Part shown: in pieces, positions 10,096 to 21,572 of the stretch
Layout of the letters: each line of letters begins with the position of its first letter
Position numbering within the stretch: the first letter of the stretch is position 1
Assembly (NCBI RefSeq): GCF_963678635.1
Contig: NC_087063.1
Location: 7,846,386 to 7,906,385 of the forward strand
Direction: 5' to 3'
DNA: 60,000 bases
DNA from: Symsagittifera roscoffensis
Taxonomy: Eukaryota > Xenacoelomorpha > Acoela > Convolutidae
Position numbers and translations under genes: made by a program
Notes under the pieces: model-generated
What the model saw: only the letters and a program-made list of their open reading frames with translations
What the model was told of the DNA's origin: nothing
Databases searched by the model: none

Positions 10096-10930
10096 TAATC
10101 CTCTAATGTATCATCCAGTACAACTTGGCTAGAGTTGGGCAGTTGTGAATCAAAGAGGTTGCTGCAATTAATTCTAAGGCTAGGATCCACGAAAATCTTC
10201 TCGTAGAAAATTGGTGAGATGTCTTTCACTTTTAACTGAGGATTGATTGGTTTTAGGCTTTTTCTAACAATCACTTGTGTGTAGTTTGTACCACCTTTAG
10301 GATCAAATATTATTTTTGGAATTGTGAGCAGTTTGTTCTACTCCAATATGCCCTCCAGTGGCAGAGTTGTGAAATCGAAAAATAAGTCCTGGCAAACTCC
10401 TTTTAGAAGACAGTACTGCCTGTACTGTACTTTGGCTGAATCTGAGAAGAATAGTCTATATATCACGTCATTTTCCATTTCCAGTCTTGTAAAACGTTCT
10501 GCATACTTCTTCACTTCGAATATTGTATATGTAAAGTTCCACTGGCAGAGATCCTTGTAGCCACAGCAATACAAACTGGAAACTGTCATCCCACTGTTGC
10601 TCTCGCTTCATGTCCAATGGGCTGTTCTCACTAACATCAAGCGCTTCATACATTTGTTGATTATATTGTATAAGGATGTGATCAAAATTTTACCTCTTTG
10701 TTTGAGTAATTCAAAGAAATTGTTATGACTATCTAGCATTTTTCTTGAGTGGTCGTTCAAAAAATCACATCTTGTATTGAGACATCCGGTGTGTTGGCTT
10801 TCAATGAAATTTCAGTTTTTTTGTAGGAGAGCTTCAATTCTATTGTCTAATACGAATCATTTTTCCTTTGTAATTTTCTTTCTGGGATAAACGCTAGTTT
10901 TTGATTTATGAAGTTTCAAAGACTAGGAAG
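10096..10930 (-). pseudogene. Decayed unidentified minus-strand gene
   Basis: Coding-like sequence continues through frame changes: a Leu/Lys-rich N-terminal part (10730-10930, with TAA stops), NNFFELLKQRG, then MYEALDVSENSP in another frame (10560-10653), then a Cys-rich part SLYCCGYKDLCQWNFTYT (10338-10575). After an in-frame TAG at 10338-10340 it stays open for 80 codons to a TAA at 10096-10098. I do not recognise the family. It sits 3' of the RT/RNase H remnant at 11.0-12.0 kb on the same strand, the place a third retroelement gene would occupy, so an envelope-type or accessory gene is a guess. Confidence 0.4.
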
Positions 10931-11040
10931 AATGGTTTTCGTTTTGAGAAATCGCGTTAGATTTTAATTGTCGGTCATTATGGATACAGGTTTTTCCGCA
11001 CTTGAAATGACTTGTGAAAAATAGTCCAAAGCAAAAAAAA

Positions 11041-11985
11041 AATTCAACTGTGTTGTTTTGAAAAGCTTCGAGCCAAACAAAACTGGTGCGTATGTGGTTG
11101 TTTCTGTTTAAGGGTCATGTTTATCTTTTGAGGATTCGCTAATCATTACAACAAATCCCGCTTGGTGATTATTCGCATCCGTGAGGATTACGTATTTTAA
11201 ATCTGGTTTGGTTACTCGAACAGTAGCTTCGGTTGCTTTTATAGGGTAGTTTCTAAGGCTTTGTACTCTGCATGATCAGTGATTACAGTTGAGAAGACAG
11301 TAAGACGTGCGTGGGTAGTGAATCTTTCATTGAGAAGACAAAAAAATGACAAAGGATTTTTTTTATTCAAGTTTGTGCTTTGTGCTAAAATTTCCGAAAA
11401 AATTTTTAAATCTTGGGATCGTAATTTCTTAAATGGCTTTGGGCACCTTCAATATCGTCCAGAATTTAGGAGTGTTTTTTTTCAAGCGAAATCTTATTTG
11501 AAGAGTACATATTTCCCATTTTTCTGGTACGCCAAATTTTCATCCTGAACGACGGCTGCATTGAAAGGCGTTTATTAGGCTCGCAGTGAGCTCTGAAACA
11601 TTGTTGGTCATAAGCGCTATGTCATCCAATTACTGCGTACGATTGTCCGCGGCGAAGCAGGGATTTAAATATGCGCGGATGAACGAGCTGAAGACTGTGA
11701 CAGATTTGCTAAAGCCTTGGGCCAAGCATCTATTTGCATGCGTTCGCGAAGCAAAACTAAAAGCCACTTGCTTGACCGATAGGTCGCCAGCCATTTTGAC
11801 GCAATGGTACCTTTGTGAGCAATCTACTTTGCAAAAATGTTTTGTCGGCGAAGTGTCCCTCCTCTTTTGAGGCTCCTCGGTCTGAACACGGTAATACAAA
11901 TACATTGCCTTCGCTTATTTTCCGTAAAAAAATCCATCTGGGACCCTCTTTGTCGTCCCGATACTGGTACATGTGGAAAGCGAGG
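11041..11985 (-). pseudogene. LTR-retrotransposon reverse transcriptase/RNase H remnant
   Basis: Minus strand. 11586-11905 encodes an RT palm segment (KVDCSQRYHCVKM, then RCLAQGFSKSVTVFSSF) ending near the catalytic box, which reads LDDIA at about 11620-11634. 11280-11550 carries the RT connection region in broken frames. 11041-11250 corresponds to the RNase H start. The same segments occur in the same order at 22062-22990, which retains YMDD, so the two are copies of one family. Stops and frameshifts make it non-functional. Upstream minus-strand frames (11757-12027) probably continue toward the protease. Confidence 0.75.
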
Positions 11986-12592
11986 AGTTCCGCCAAAACA
12001 TGCAAACCAATTTGAGAACTCCTCCATTCAATAGCTATAACTTAGGATCAAAAGGGGGTAATAAAAAAAATGGACCGACTCGACTTATTGTTCCGCAATC
12101 CTCATTGTGGACGGGAGTTTTTGCACATGGCCAAACCCAACCGCTCTCATAACTGGCGGCATCTCTCGGCCAAAGTGTTTCATGTGACCGTCACCTAATA
12201 AAAAAAGCCCGTCGCTTTTCACATGCTGCGCAAGTAAGGCTAACAATTCTACAGTGTTCGTGAAGAGAATCGGCAAAAAAGTTAGGCCGGACCATACGCT
12301 CAAGTTGATTGCTTCGTTTTTGTGATCCAAGTCGTCCCCGTGAAGAAAGCGTAGAAGAGGGGTGTTTTTTTCGGTCGTTCAGAATAACGTTACCGTCCCG
12401 GTACAAACTCTGTAAATTAACTGACTTCAGGGAAACTATACGGCGGAACGTCGCCTCTCAACCCTACTCAAACCTCGAGGGGGGATGGCCTCCTTGCCCT
12501 CAGGCGGAGTCTTGTGGTATTCATCGATAGATCTGTAGGTTTCATGCTCCATTACTAAAGGCTAAAAATTTGAGTGGTATAAGTTGGAAGCT
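11986..12592. other. Unassigned sequence upstream of the RT remnant
   Basis: Several overlapping minus-strand open frames (12085-12330, 81 codons; 12191-12406, 71 codons) lie where RT N-terminal or protease sequence would be expected, but no motif confirms this. A plus-strand frame at 12309-12530 is probably chance. Confidence 0.25.
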
Positions 12593-13180
12593 TGGTTGCG
12601 TGGTATAAGGTGGACAAATCAGTACGATAAGCAAAAACTAACAAACAATCAATTCCAAATTACGTCGAATATACAGTTCCTCCTTTGGAGGAAAGACCAA
12701 ATAGAGTAAGGTAAATTCAGCGGACCCTCCCCCCAAATGGAAACTAAACAAGCTAATTTTATGAAACTCGGAGGACAGATACTAGATCCGGGAATGCAAA
12801 ATTCCGAACCTTAGTCCCATTGGGAAATGTGATAACGGTTGCCGGAAAAGCAAATAGCCCTATTGGAACTCTGTAACTAGCGGTTGGATGTAGACCAAGA
12901 ACAAGTATGTTATTTACTTAGTTCAGGAAAGCTTTAACTTGGAACCCCACACCCCCTGACCCCTACTTCCAATTTTATGCCATAAATTAATAGTTTTCCG
13001 GATATTAGAAAAGAATTCCGGATGTCAATTTTCAGCCCCCACTGAACACAGGGAGCCAAAACTTTGAGATATCATCAGTGGCAACAAAGTACTTCTTGTA
13101 TTACAATTTAAAACAAAATCGGACGATTAGACTGGAATTTATTAGCAATTAGAGAAATCACCCATTAGGCCAAAAATAGC
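12593..13180 (+). repeat. Diverged copy of the 1.3-kb repeat, possible 5' LTR part
   Basis: Aligns by eye to 18.79-19.38 kb and 20.11-20.69 kb: shared order of ttgcgtggt, acgataag, ggaccc...aaatggaaactaa, gacccctac, and a final cc-taga/taggcc-aaaa stretch, with many indels. It immediately precedes the gag-pol remnant that starts near 13.6 kb, and the other copies lie after that element, as expected for LTRs or LTR-plus-leader. Ends were not defined by TG...CA. Confidence 0.65.
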
Positions 13181-13599
13181 GGTGGCAGCGGCAAAGAGCC
13201 TCGACAGGCAATAAAGGGATATTTGGATTCGTAACAATCCGACCCGACCGGTTTCCCTCCAACAGCTATCACTGCGCTTGAGTTTCCGATTCCAACCGCT
13301 GGGAATATGAGCAGGCTAGGACGGTGCTGTCGACCTGTTTGACGGGCTGGACCCTCGGCAAACTTACGAGCATGCCAGCCCACTTCAGTTAGGAAGTCGA
13401 TGATTTCTCTGACCCCACTCTAGGGTGAATGCTGAATAAACTCGACCAGCGAATGATGCCTTTCCAGAGTTCGAAATTCTCATGCAAAGTGATAAGAAAG
13501 GACGGAGAGGTTCTCGGCAACCCAGATCTCTTGGCGACGTGAAAAATGCGAACGTTGGCGCCCAGGCTAGAGACGACAGGAATCGCGAACAATTTAATG

Positions 13600-13930
13600 A
13601 TTAACTGTTTGATGTTGCGCTGCAAGAAATCCTTCTACGAGAAGAGTTCGGAAGATTGGCCCAGGCAGTGGCCCGCGCTCAGGCTCTGGAAATCTTGAAA
13701 AAATCGTCCAAACCGAGGAACAAGAAGTGGCTACACCTTTCGAGAGTGGCAGGGGATGTACCGGCGCCAGTGGCCTTGACCACCCTGTCAATTTCGGCGG
13801 CTGGGTTACAAGAGACCTGGAACTAGGATCGATAGACGATGACATCGAGGCGCTTATGGTTCCCGAGCTAAAAGCGTTAGTGATCATTGGTATGCAATCA
13901 CACTAGGAATACAAGTTCGCACTGTACTTC
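13600..13930 (+). pseudogene. Gypsy-like gag C-terminus and protease remnant
   Basis: Plus strand, 13615-13827 reads ALQEILLREEFGRLAQAV then ARAQALEILKKSSK, like the distal helix region of Ty3/gypsy gag. A frame change follows, and 13770-13905 reads VNFGGWVTRDLELG and then LKALVIIGMQSH. The latter resembles the conserved protease C-terminal signature (V/L-IIGMDF). The catalytic D-S/T-G is not visible, so it is lost or in the disrupted part. It leads into the RT at 14183. A 16-bp tandem duplication (acctacgaccccggag, about 14060-14091) lies in the linker. Confidence 0.6.
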
Positions 13931-14182
13931 ATTTTGCGAAAACTTATGGACAGGGCCAACAGAAGTGTCGATAGTTCCCCTGCATTATCAATCACTGCGG
14001 ACCACAGCCTCTTCCCAAACCGACAAATTTAGAGGCTCTCGAAGACACCCAGCAGCCTACCTACGACCCCGGAGACCTACGACCCCGGAGTGAATGGCTG
14101 GAAGGATGGCGAAGAGGACCACCTGGCTCAGGCGGTTAGCGACCGGTGCGAAGTCGGCCTGCCAGCTCCAGTCTGAACGCAT

Positions 14183-15027
14183 TTGGATAAAGACGTTATG
14201 AAGATCCAGGAACTTGCTGCAACAGACGTGATTGGTTTGGATAAAAGGAAGTTAGCGGAACTCATCTGGTCACACAGAGATGTTTTGACCCTAACAGATC
14301 TGGAGATGGGGCAAACCGGCTTAGTTACCCATCGGATTGACACGGGGGCTACGGGTCCCATCAAGAATCCCCCTCATCGGGCGTCTCCAGCGAAGATGGC
14401 GATCATCAAGGAGGAAGTGCAGATCATGCTGCAGAAAGGGGTAATCCAGCGGTCCAAAACTCCCTACAGTCCGCTGGGAGTTCCAAAACTCCCTACAGAA
14501 GTAGGACGGGAAGTGGCGGTTCTGCGTTGACTACCCGAAGCTTAAAAAAGGAACGATCAAGGATGCTTTTCCCACTCTCCGGATACAACGGTTTTTTGAC
14601 GCCGTGAAGCAACAAAACTACTTCTTGTCCTTAGATTTGGCCAGCGGTCATTGGCTCGTACTTGTGGCAGATTAGGACTTCCACAAGACACGTCACCCCA
14701 GATTGAGGGTTCTACGGGTATGTCAAGATTTCATTTGGATCGTCTAACACCCCAGGGACCTTCCGGAGAATAATGAAAGAGCTGTTCCGGAAGCACTGGC
14801 CTAAGTGGGCCTTAGTGTTTCTCGACGACAAACTCGTCTCAAGTCAGACCGGTCACGATCACTTCTTCCATCTAAAGGCTACGTGTCAGTTATTGAGAGC
14901 GGCAAACTTGAAGCTAAAGCTAAAGAATTGCACGCTAGTGCAGAAAGAGATCACCCATTTGAGCCACATAATAAGGAATGATGTGATTCAAGTGGGTTCG
15001 AAGACAGTGGAGACTTTGGACAACTAG
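14183..15027 (+). pseudogene. Gypsy-like reverse transcriptase remnant
   Basis: 14183-14530 encodes the classical RT entry region: HRIDTGATGPIKNPPHRAS, then IKEEVQIMLQKGVIQ and PYSPLGVP. Frame is then lost. 14545-14770 continues in other frames with stops. 14773-15027 encodes the palm with FLDD (about 14818-14829, the YLDD box) and the thumb-start phrase HFFHLKATCQLLRAANLKL. Order and spacing match Ty3/gypsy pol. At least two frame changes make it inactive. Base composition is noticeably more GC-rich than the elements at 22-30 and 47-60 kb, so it is a separate family. Confidence 0.85.
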
Positions 15028-15480
15028 CCAGTGCCCAGGACAGTGAAGGATTTGAGATCCTTCTTGAGATTCTGTAATTAGTAAAGCCGGTTTGTGAAAG
15101 ACTTCGCGGGAAAAACAAGTATCTTCCTATATCCTTCTTGAAGAAAAAGGTACAATTTCTGCAGACAGGACAGTGCCAGGCCGCCTTTGATTGAATAAGA
15201 AATCAGCTCAATTGTGGACACCAGGTTACGAGCTATGTTGGCCAATGTCATCGACGAAGAAGAAATGCATTGAAAAACTTTAAGTGCTACGTCTGGGGAA
15301 GGAAGTTCTTATTGCGAAAGGATCACTAAAGCCTGCAGTGGCTTTTCAAGTAGAAGGACCCTGACGGGATGATATTCAAAATATAGCAGCAGCTGCAGGA
15401 GTTTGACTTCCAAGTGGTTCATGGAGCCGACTGGAAGCATTGCAATGCGGACGGCCTCTCGAGGATGTGGTAAGAGTGCC
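15028..15480 (+). pseudogene. Gypsy-like RNase H remnant
   Basis: Plus-strand reading with stops. Recognisable phrases are FKCYVWGRKFLLRKDH (about 15278-15326), LQWLF, LQEFDFQVVHGADWKH (about 15393-15440) and NADGLSRMW (ending about 15470). These match the C-terminal half of the Ty3/gypsy RNase H (F-x-lrTDH...LQWL...h-NADgLSR). The Thr of the TDH motif is replaced by Lys and the first catalytic Asp region is not seen. It continues the pol gene from the RT at 14183-15027. Confidence 0.75.
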
Positions 15481-16460
15481 CAGACAAGCTATCCGGCGAG
15501 AGTGAAGAGGCGCTTGGACCACGCTCGAAACCGGTGTCACTTGAGGAGGAAGCACTGCTAACAGTTAGCCGGCCCTTATTGGAAACAATTGCGGTCCTGG
15601 ATGAAGGATAGGAAAAGAAAACTGACGAGGATCTCTCAAGGGTGAGGACCTCCACAGAGATTTCCGCCCTACAGAAGGAGTAGAAAACGATTGCCCTTCT
15701 GTTTTTTAGGCACAGACAGAGGAAGATACGAGCAATCTGCCGTCGTTAGGGACGTACCTTGTTCCGAAGGAACAAGCAAGTAGTACGGAATCGAAGCCTT
15801 AGCATGCTAGTCGAGATAGACCGAGCTGAGGATCCGGGATAATTTCCTTTACAAAAATTGTTTACGGAAAAATTACGCAGTACTGGAGGCAAGCAAGGAG
15901 AAGCTTGAGTAGCCTTTCGATGTGGGGATTCGATTCAACAGGATGGCAACATGTATTTTGGGACCCGTGACCCTTGCATCCTGGACAACGACCAATCCCA
16001 TCTGGGCCATGACGGATTTTTTCACTATGTACGCGGTCGCGGTCGCGGTACCCTTAGTGGAGAATTGGGTGCTGAAGTTCGGGGCCCGCAATGTGTTGCA
16101 TACGTATCAGGGCAAGTACTTTGGAGGCAATCTCTTTCTGGAGAGGTGCCATCTCCCCCTCCCTAACAAACGCAGGGAAGCGTTCAAGCGGAGCGTCACA
16201 ATAAAGCAGAGCCGAGGTTATTTCGAATTATTTGGACACTGAGAAAAAAATGGGAACGAATCATCGACTCCAGAAAAACCAGTATCCGTAAAAAGTCCAC
16301 GGTGAAGACCACCCTATTGGAGACAAGGTTTGGATATGGGCTTAAAAGAAAATTATGTCTTTCAAAAATTGATAGACTGGAAACGAAGCTGCGTTCCTTG
16401 ATGGAGCTGTCCGGGCAATGAAGTTGAAAACCTGGGATAAGCTACACCTCGTATGCCACT
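15481..16460 (+). pseudogene. Gypsy-like integrase remnant
   Basis: The core appears at 15922-16242: RMATCILGPVTLAS, then MTDFFTMYAVAVAVPL and KFGARNVLHTYQGKYFG. The usual H-S-D-Q-G motif reads H-T-Y-Q-G, so the second catalytic Asp is lost. The first Asp (m-D-i-lGP) is also disrupted. 16300-16390 reads toward a C-terminal SH3-like region (a GDKVWIWA-type phrase at about 16322-16345). Stop codons occur throughout. The upstream part (15481-15900) is the spacer that should hold the HHCC finger, which I could not identify. Confidence 0.7.
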
Positions 16461-16539
16461 CCCTGAAAAGGACCTAGACCCAATTGAAATTGATCTCCCA
16501 CAATTCGAATCGAACGTCGAGCTCTTCCGTGGATTGTCA

Positions 16540-17786
16540 CGTCAATTGATTGGAGGAAGCGTCGACCAGCGGAGCAGAAGGAGTGCGTACAGCAATTACA
16601 AGAGGAAGTCATTTATAGTCAGTCGGTGAAGTTTTCCACTGTAGTAGCGAACCACTCACAGACCAAGGACTCCATTAGGGCGGAGTTAACGGCATTCAAG
16701 ATGGCTGTTCACAGTTGACTGTATATTGTAGACGATGCTCTGAGCTCTTTGACTCGAGGATACGTGTCCGTAACCCTGGCCCTACTGGATATTTTAACGA
16801 TTATTTTGGACGATGTCTACTTAGATGGGATGCAGAAAGCCATCCCCCAGGCCAAATTGATGACTTACTATGGCTTTGGGACACATGGATAACATGTTGA
16901 TCACTATACTTTTCCACCGCAAGACATGACTACATGTCGTCTATCGAGCGACCCGCTTTCCTCAACCTGTGGAAGAGCCATCTACGGCGACGCAGTACAA
17001 ATTTGCTAAAACCCACTTGTTAGACCCTGAGCGACGAGAGGAATTTGCCGAAGTTTCAGGTGATATCATCGCGGCGCAATGTAGCGGAAGCAGCACCCTC
17101 AAATTGTGCTTCCGACCTTTCGCAATGTCACTGCGCAGCAAGTCGTCATATTTGGCCAGCTTTTTTTTCAACGTGCCAACGACTGCACTAAAGATCGGCC
17201 CTCAAGAGGTCCTTGTGTTACCCGATACCTTTTTGGCGAATTGTTCAGAGGCGAATTGTCTCAATTTACTCGATCGCTTTGCGATACGCTGACTATAAGG
17301 TGTGTAATTACATCAGAGGATCAAAAGAGAGCGGCGAACCGATAGTATGCTGTCGAAGCTGCTTACTTCGACCCAACTGTGACGGATGGACGTTCCGAGA
17401 CAGTGAACGGTGCCCTGGTACTGGTGCCTGGCCGGAGGATATCCCAATACGAGATGGGGTGAGCCATCCCCATGCAGCAGCACCCACTCATACGAGACTT
17501 GCTCGTCACTTCAAGCGAAGCAGAGAGAAATTTACTGGTTGTGATGATACCGGTGGTTTTACGAGAGCAAGCGTGGATCGAGATGGTGGAAGCGCGTCGG
17601 CCTTATCTCATCCAGTTCTCGAAGGGTCGGTAGACGAACATGCCCTAGCGGATATTGCCAAGCCCTTCGCGGATCAGATACTTGGGAGCTATATGCATTT
17701 CCACTGGCAAGCGGAGCGCAGTGGACCTGCTTAATACGCGGTTGTGAAAATGATAGTATTAGTAGCCTTAACGAAACTAATTTATG
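16540..17786 (+). pseudogene. Third-ORF remnant, probably envelope-like
   Basis: Downstream of integrase, where errantivirus-type elements carry an envelope gene. Decayed frames include a helical stretch with ALSSLTRGYVSVTLALL (about 16730-16790), YYGFG, and a Cys-containing region CSGSSTLKLCFRPFA (about 17080-17125) followed by SSYLASFFFNVPTTALK and VLVLPDTFLANC. Cys spacing and the hydrophobic pattern suggest a glycoprotein ectodomain, but no anchor or signal was located. Several stops and frame changes are present. The identity is an inference from position and pattern. Confidence 0.4.
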
Positions 17787-18239
17787 TTCACCGGTGATAT
17801 GTTGGAGGAGGGAAGGGAACGTGACGAACAGCATTAGACGACGACGACCAGACGGACCAGATGTTTACAACTGGTGTGGGTTAAGAAAGATGAACGACGG
17901 AGTTTCTCCACCGCTGTCCGATACGCCCAAGGAAAAAACGGGAACTAGGCCATCCAGTTACTCCCGTGGATCTGCCCATGATAATTCCAGAAAACCATGC
18001 TGTTTGACGAGACGATTACTTCGAGGAATACCGAAGCGAGCGGTTCGACCAGTACGCCACTGATGGGAAGATGTGTCCGTAAGAAGTGAAGGATGGCCCC
18101 ATTCATTAGACCGAGGTTGGAGGGAGTTGCCTCTGTGAAGAACCCAAATGTGTAATGGGAGAGTGTACTCGTGAGTAGATGAGGAGAGAACGGTCTTTGT
18201 GTATAAACTGAAACCTTTTTTGTGTGAATTTATAGTTAG
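17787..18239 (+). repeat. 0.45-kb repeat, copy 1 (3' end of the gypsy-like element)
   Basis: Duplicated at 21573-22061. Shared landmarks are ttcaccggtgatatgtt at the start, gacgagacgattacttcgag in the middle and gaatttatagttag at the end. This copy lacks about 36 bp present in copy 2 (around 17964). It follows the third-ORF remnant, so it likely holds the end of that ORF and a terminal region. tgtataaact near 18200 is a possible TATA box. Confidence 0.85.
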
Positions 18240-18426
18240 GTGCGAACCCACATCGGGGATTTGTTTGAACGGCTTTGCTCTAGCTTTAACTTACTTGATT
18301 GGGAGGTTTGGTCGTATCGCTTAGAGAAAAATTTTAAACAACCACGTTCCCGTAGGGATCCTATCCTTCGGTGTTTTTATCCGAACCAAAAAGTGTTATG
18401 TAATGGGTCTGATTTTAGGGTCCGTG

Positions 18427-19738
18427 ATCCAACAAGTTTAGGGATTATGTTAATCGTCAGACTAGCTAACTACTAACTAGGTTTAGATGTACTGTTTAAT
18501 GGTCTGTGCAGCGCTTACAGTGGGAGCAATAAACTAAGGCTCCGTAAATGGAGGATTAGGCCTAGGCTCCGTAAAGAAAAGGGCAAGCATCACTAGACAC
18601 CTAGGCCGGCTGAAACTCAAAGTTAAATATGTGCAATTTTTTTAATTACTCAAAAACAAGACAATATATGCCTTCTAAGCACTACTTACAGTAGTGGGGA
18701 TAACCTTCATACCATCTACATTAGCCTTCAAGTATTCGAAAACAGATTTGCAGGTTTCACAATCCATGACTGAAGGCTATTAGTTTGCGTGGTTTAATGT
18801 GAAAGCTAACGAGTAGTACGTAGCTCTGTATTGACGGACGTATCAATACGATAAGTAGAAAAGTAAAAAAGCAGTCAAGTTCAAAAGAAAATTGAACTTT
18901 CGAGGATATAGTCCCTCCTATGGCAAAAAACCCAAGTAAGATCGGCGGACCCCCAAATGGAAACTAAGTAAGCTTACTTTATGAAGCTCAGATGACGGAT
19001 ACCAGAGATGATTTGGGTACGGCAAAATCCGGACCCCTCGGAACCCTTTGGGAAAAGTGAGAACGGTTCCCAGAAGTGAAAAAAGCTCTATTGGAACTAG
19101 TTAACCAGCGCTTGGACTGGTATTAAAAGGTAGCTTTTCTTAGACCTAGTTAAGGGAAACTTGAGTCTAAAACCCCAGACGCCCTGGACCCCTACATTTG
19201 CTGTTATGCCACAAGTAACTAGAGCACACCCCGACTTCCGGAAATCATTTCTCGGCCACCACTGAACGCAGATAGAGGTATATCATGTATTATAATTTGA
19301 ACTAAGTCGGGCGGTTGGACCGAAAATTAATAGCTTTACAAAAACTACCCCCTAGACCGGAAATGGGCAATTTACACCAAATAATGAGCGAGGGAATACA
19401 GATTTCATTGCGAATAGAGAAGATTGGGATTTTATACGCTTCAAATGAGTTAGCGACCCATGAAAAGGTAGAGTTCCCTTAACCCTGGAGGTAGGAACGT
19501 TAATGGGCTAATAAAATAGAGACCTTGGGATATAGGATGAATAAAGATATATTGGTTTAGAGGTGAAAAAAGACTTGATATTTACACAACTTAGTTACAG
19601 ACACCTAAAATGGACTTGGAATTTATCACTAGTGTCCTCTGAGGAGGGTTCAGCTAAGAGCTTGCCAAAGGGTACCGAAGTAAATGTCAGGACTTGTAGA
19701 GGCCTAACATTTACGTTAATGGGTTTCATGACTCCCTA
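18427..19738 (+). repeat. 1.3-kb tandem repeat, unit 1
   Basis: First of two direct repeats (period 1,312 bp) starting at atccaaca-gtttagggattatgtt. It contains caataaactaaggctccgtaaatgg near 18525 and gtcaggacttgta near its end. No coding capacity. The 3' two thirds matches the diverged block at 12593-13180, upstream of the gypsy-like gag-pol, so the unit probably contains LTR sequence of that element. Confidence 0.9.
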
Positions 19739-21028
19739 ATCCAACAGGTTTAGGGATTATGTTGACCGTCAGCTCTTATTGTAGACTAGTTAACTACTAA
19801 CTAGGTTTAGATGTACAGTTTCATGGTCTGTGCAGCGCTTACAATGGGAGCAATAAACTAAGGCTCCGTAAATGGAGGATTAAGCAGGCTCCATAAATAA
19901 AAGGGCAAGCATCACTAGACACCTAGGCCGGCTGAAACTCAAAGGTTAAATATGTGCAACTTTTTTAATTACTCAAAAACAAAACAATATATGCCTTCTA
20001 AGCACTACTTACATTAGCGGGGATAACCTTCATACCATCTACACTAGCCTTGTGGTATTCGAGAATAGATTTGCAGGTTTCACACTCCATGACTGAAGGC
20101 TATTAGTTTGCGTGGTTTAATGTGAAAGCTAACGAGTAGTACGTATCTCTGTATTGACGGACGTATCAATACGATAAGTAGAAAAGTAAAAAAGCAGTCA
20201 AGTTCAAAATCAAATTGAACTTTCGAGGATATAGTCCCTCCTGTGGCAAAAAGCCCAAGTAAGATCGGCGGACCCTCCAAATGGAAACTAAGTAACCTAA
20301 CTTTATGAAGCTCAGATGACGGATACTAAAGATGATTTGGGTACGGCAAAATCCGGACCCCTCAGACCCCTTTGGGAAAAGTGAGAACGGTTCCCAGAAG
20401 TGAAAAAAGCGCAATTGGACCTCGTTAACCAGCGCCTGGACTGGTATCAAAAGGTAGCTTTTCTGAGACCTAGTTAAGGGAAGCTTAAGTCTAAAACCCC
20501 AGACGCCCTAGACCCCTACATTCGCTGTTATGCCACAAGTAACAAGTGCACACCCCGACTTCCGGAAACCATTTCTCGGCCACCGCTGAACGCAGTGAGA
20601 GGTACATCATGTATTATAATTTGAAATAAGTCGGGCGGTTGGACGGGAAGTTTATAGCTTTACGAAAACTACCCTTTAGACCGGAAATGGGCAATTTACA
20701 CCAAATAATGAGCGAGGGAATACAGATTTCATTGCGAATAGAGAAGATTGGGATTTTATACGCTTCAAATGAGTTAGCGACCCATGAAAAGGTTGAGTTC
20801 CCTTAACCCTGGAGGTAGGAACGTTAATGGGCTAATAAAATAGAGACCTTGGGATATAGGATGAATAAACATATATTGGTTTAGAGGTTAAAAAAAGACT
20901 TGATATTTACACAACTTAGTTACAGACACCTAAAATGGACTTGAAATGTATCACTAGTGTCCTCCGAGGAGAGTTCAGCTAAGAGCTTGCCAAAGGGTAC
21001 CGAAGTAAATGTCAGGACTTGTACAGGC
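19739..21028 (+). repeat. 1.3-kb tandem repeat, unit 2
   Basis: Second copy of the unit at 18427-19738, nearly identical with small indels. It ends at gtcaggacttgtacagg (about 21028), where unrelated sequence begins. Tandem LTR-like units can form by recombination between the LTRs of adjacent elements. That is inference. Confidence 0.9.
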
Positions 21029-21157
21029 TATCATAACTCTAACTATAACTGAAACTCAGAAGGGTTAACAAATGAAGAAAAACAAACTGCCTGCCAGTAA
21101 CAGAGTTACAATGTGCTTTTGCTAGCAATTGGCCTGTTGTACAGATGTTGTGTTTCG

Positions 21158-21361
21158 ATGCGTATTCTCTGGGTTCTATGCTCAAGTTTTCTACTGTTCT
21201 GGTTAGGAGGGAGTCAACTATGCACTAATACAATTCAATTCTCTCCTGACGATAAGTATTCTGTTATTAATCTTCACAATACAGGTCATTGTCTATTTAC
21301 ATTCTCTTACATAAAACGTGCCACAAAAGCAAGTTTAAATATCAAGCATGACATCATTTAA
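21158..21361 (+). CDS. Small candidate secreted protein or first exon
   Basis: A 67-codon plus-strand ORF starting at ATG 21158, with a clear signal-peptide pattern: MRILWVLCSSFLLFWLGG, then SQLC as a plausible cleavage region. The remainder (VINLHNTGHCLFTFSYIKR) has two Cys and a beta-rich look. Its stop is TAA at 21359-21361. I chose this start because the hydrophobic run begins there, although the frame is open from 21113. It lies in a 540-bp single-copy island between repeats and may be the first exon of a host secreted protein, or chance. Confidence 0.35.
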   Translation: MRILWVLCSSFLLFWLGGSQLCTNTIQFSPDDKYSVINLHNTGHCLFTFSYIKRATKASLNIKHDII

Positions 21362-21572
21362 AGGTTTCACATTGATGGAAATATTATTAACATTTGGGTT
21401 TCTAAGTCTAACATTCAATTATAAGGGTTGATTTAAAGCAATTATATAATTTCCAGTGTAAACATATAAGCGTCTTTTTCGTTAGGTGATTTACAAATGC
21501 AATAAGAGGCTTATTTGAATTTTTTCTTTGTTTTAGTTGCTTGCACTAAATATTTTGCGTTCCTAATTAATT

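Noticed and set aside
11279-11548. Plus-strand 89-codon frame
   Set aside because: It is antisense to the RT connection region of the minus-strand remnant.
18240-18476. Plus-strand 78-codon frame at 18240-18476 as a gag start (WEVWSYRLEKNF)
   Set aside because: The resemblance to gag N-termini is only a few residues and half of it lies in the 1.3-kb non-coding repeat.
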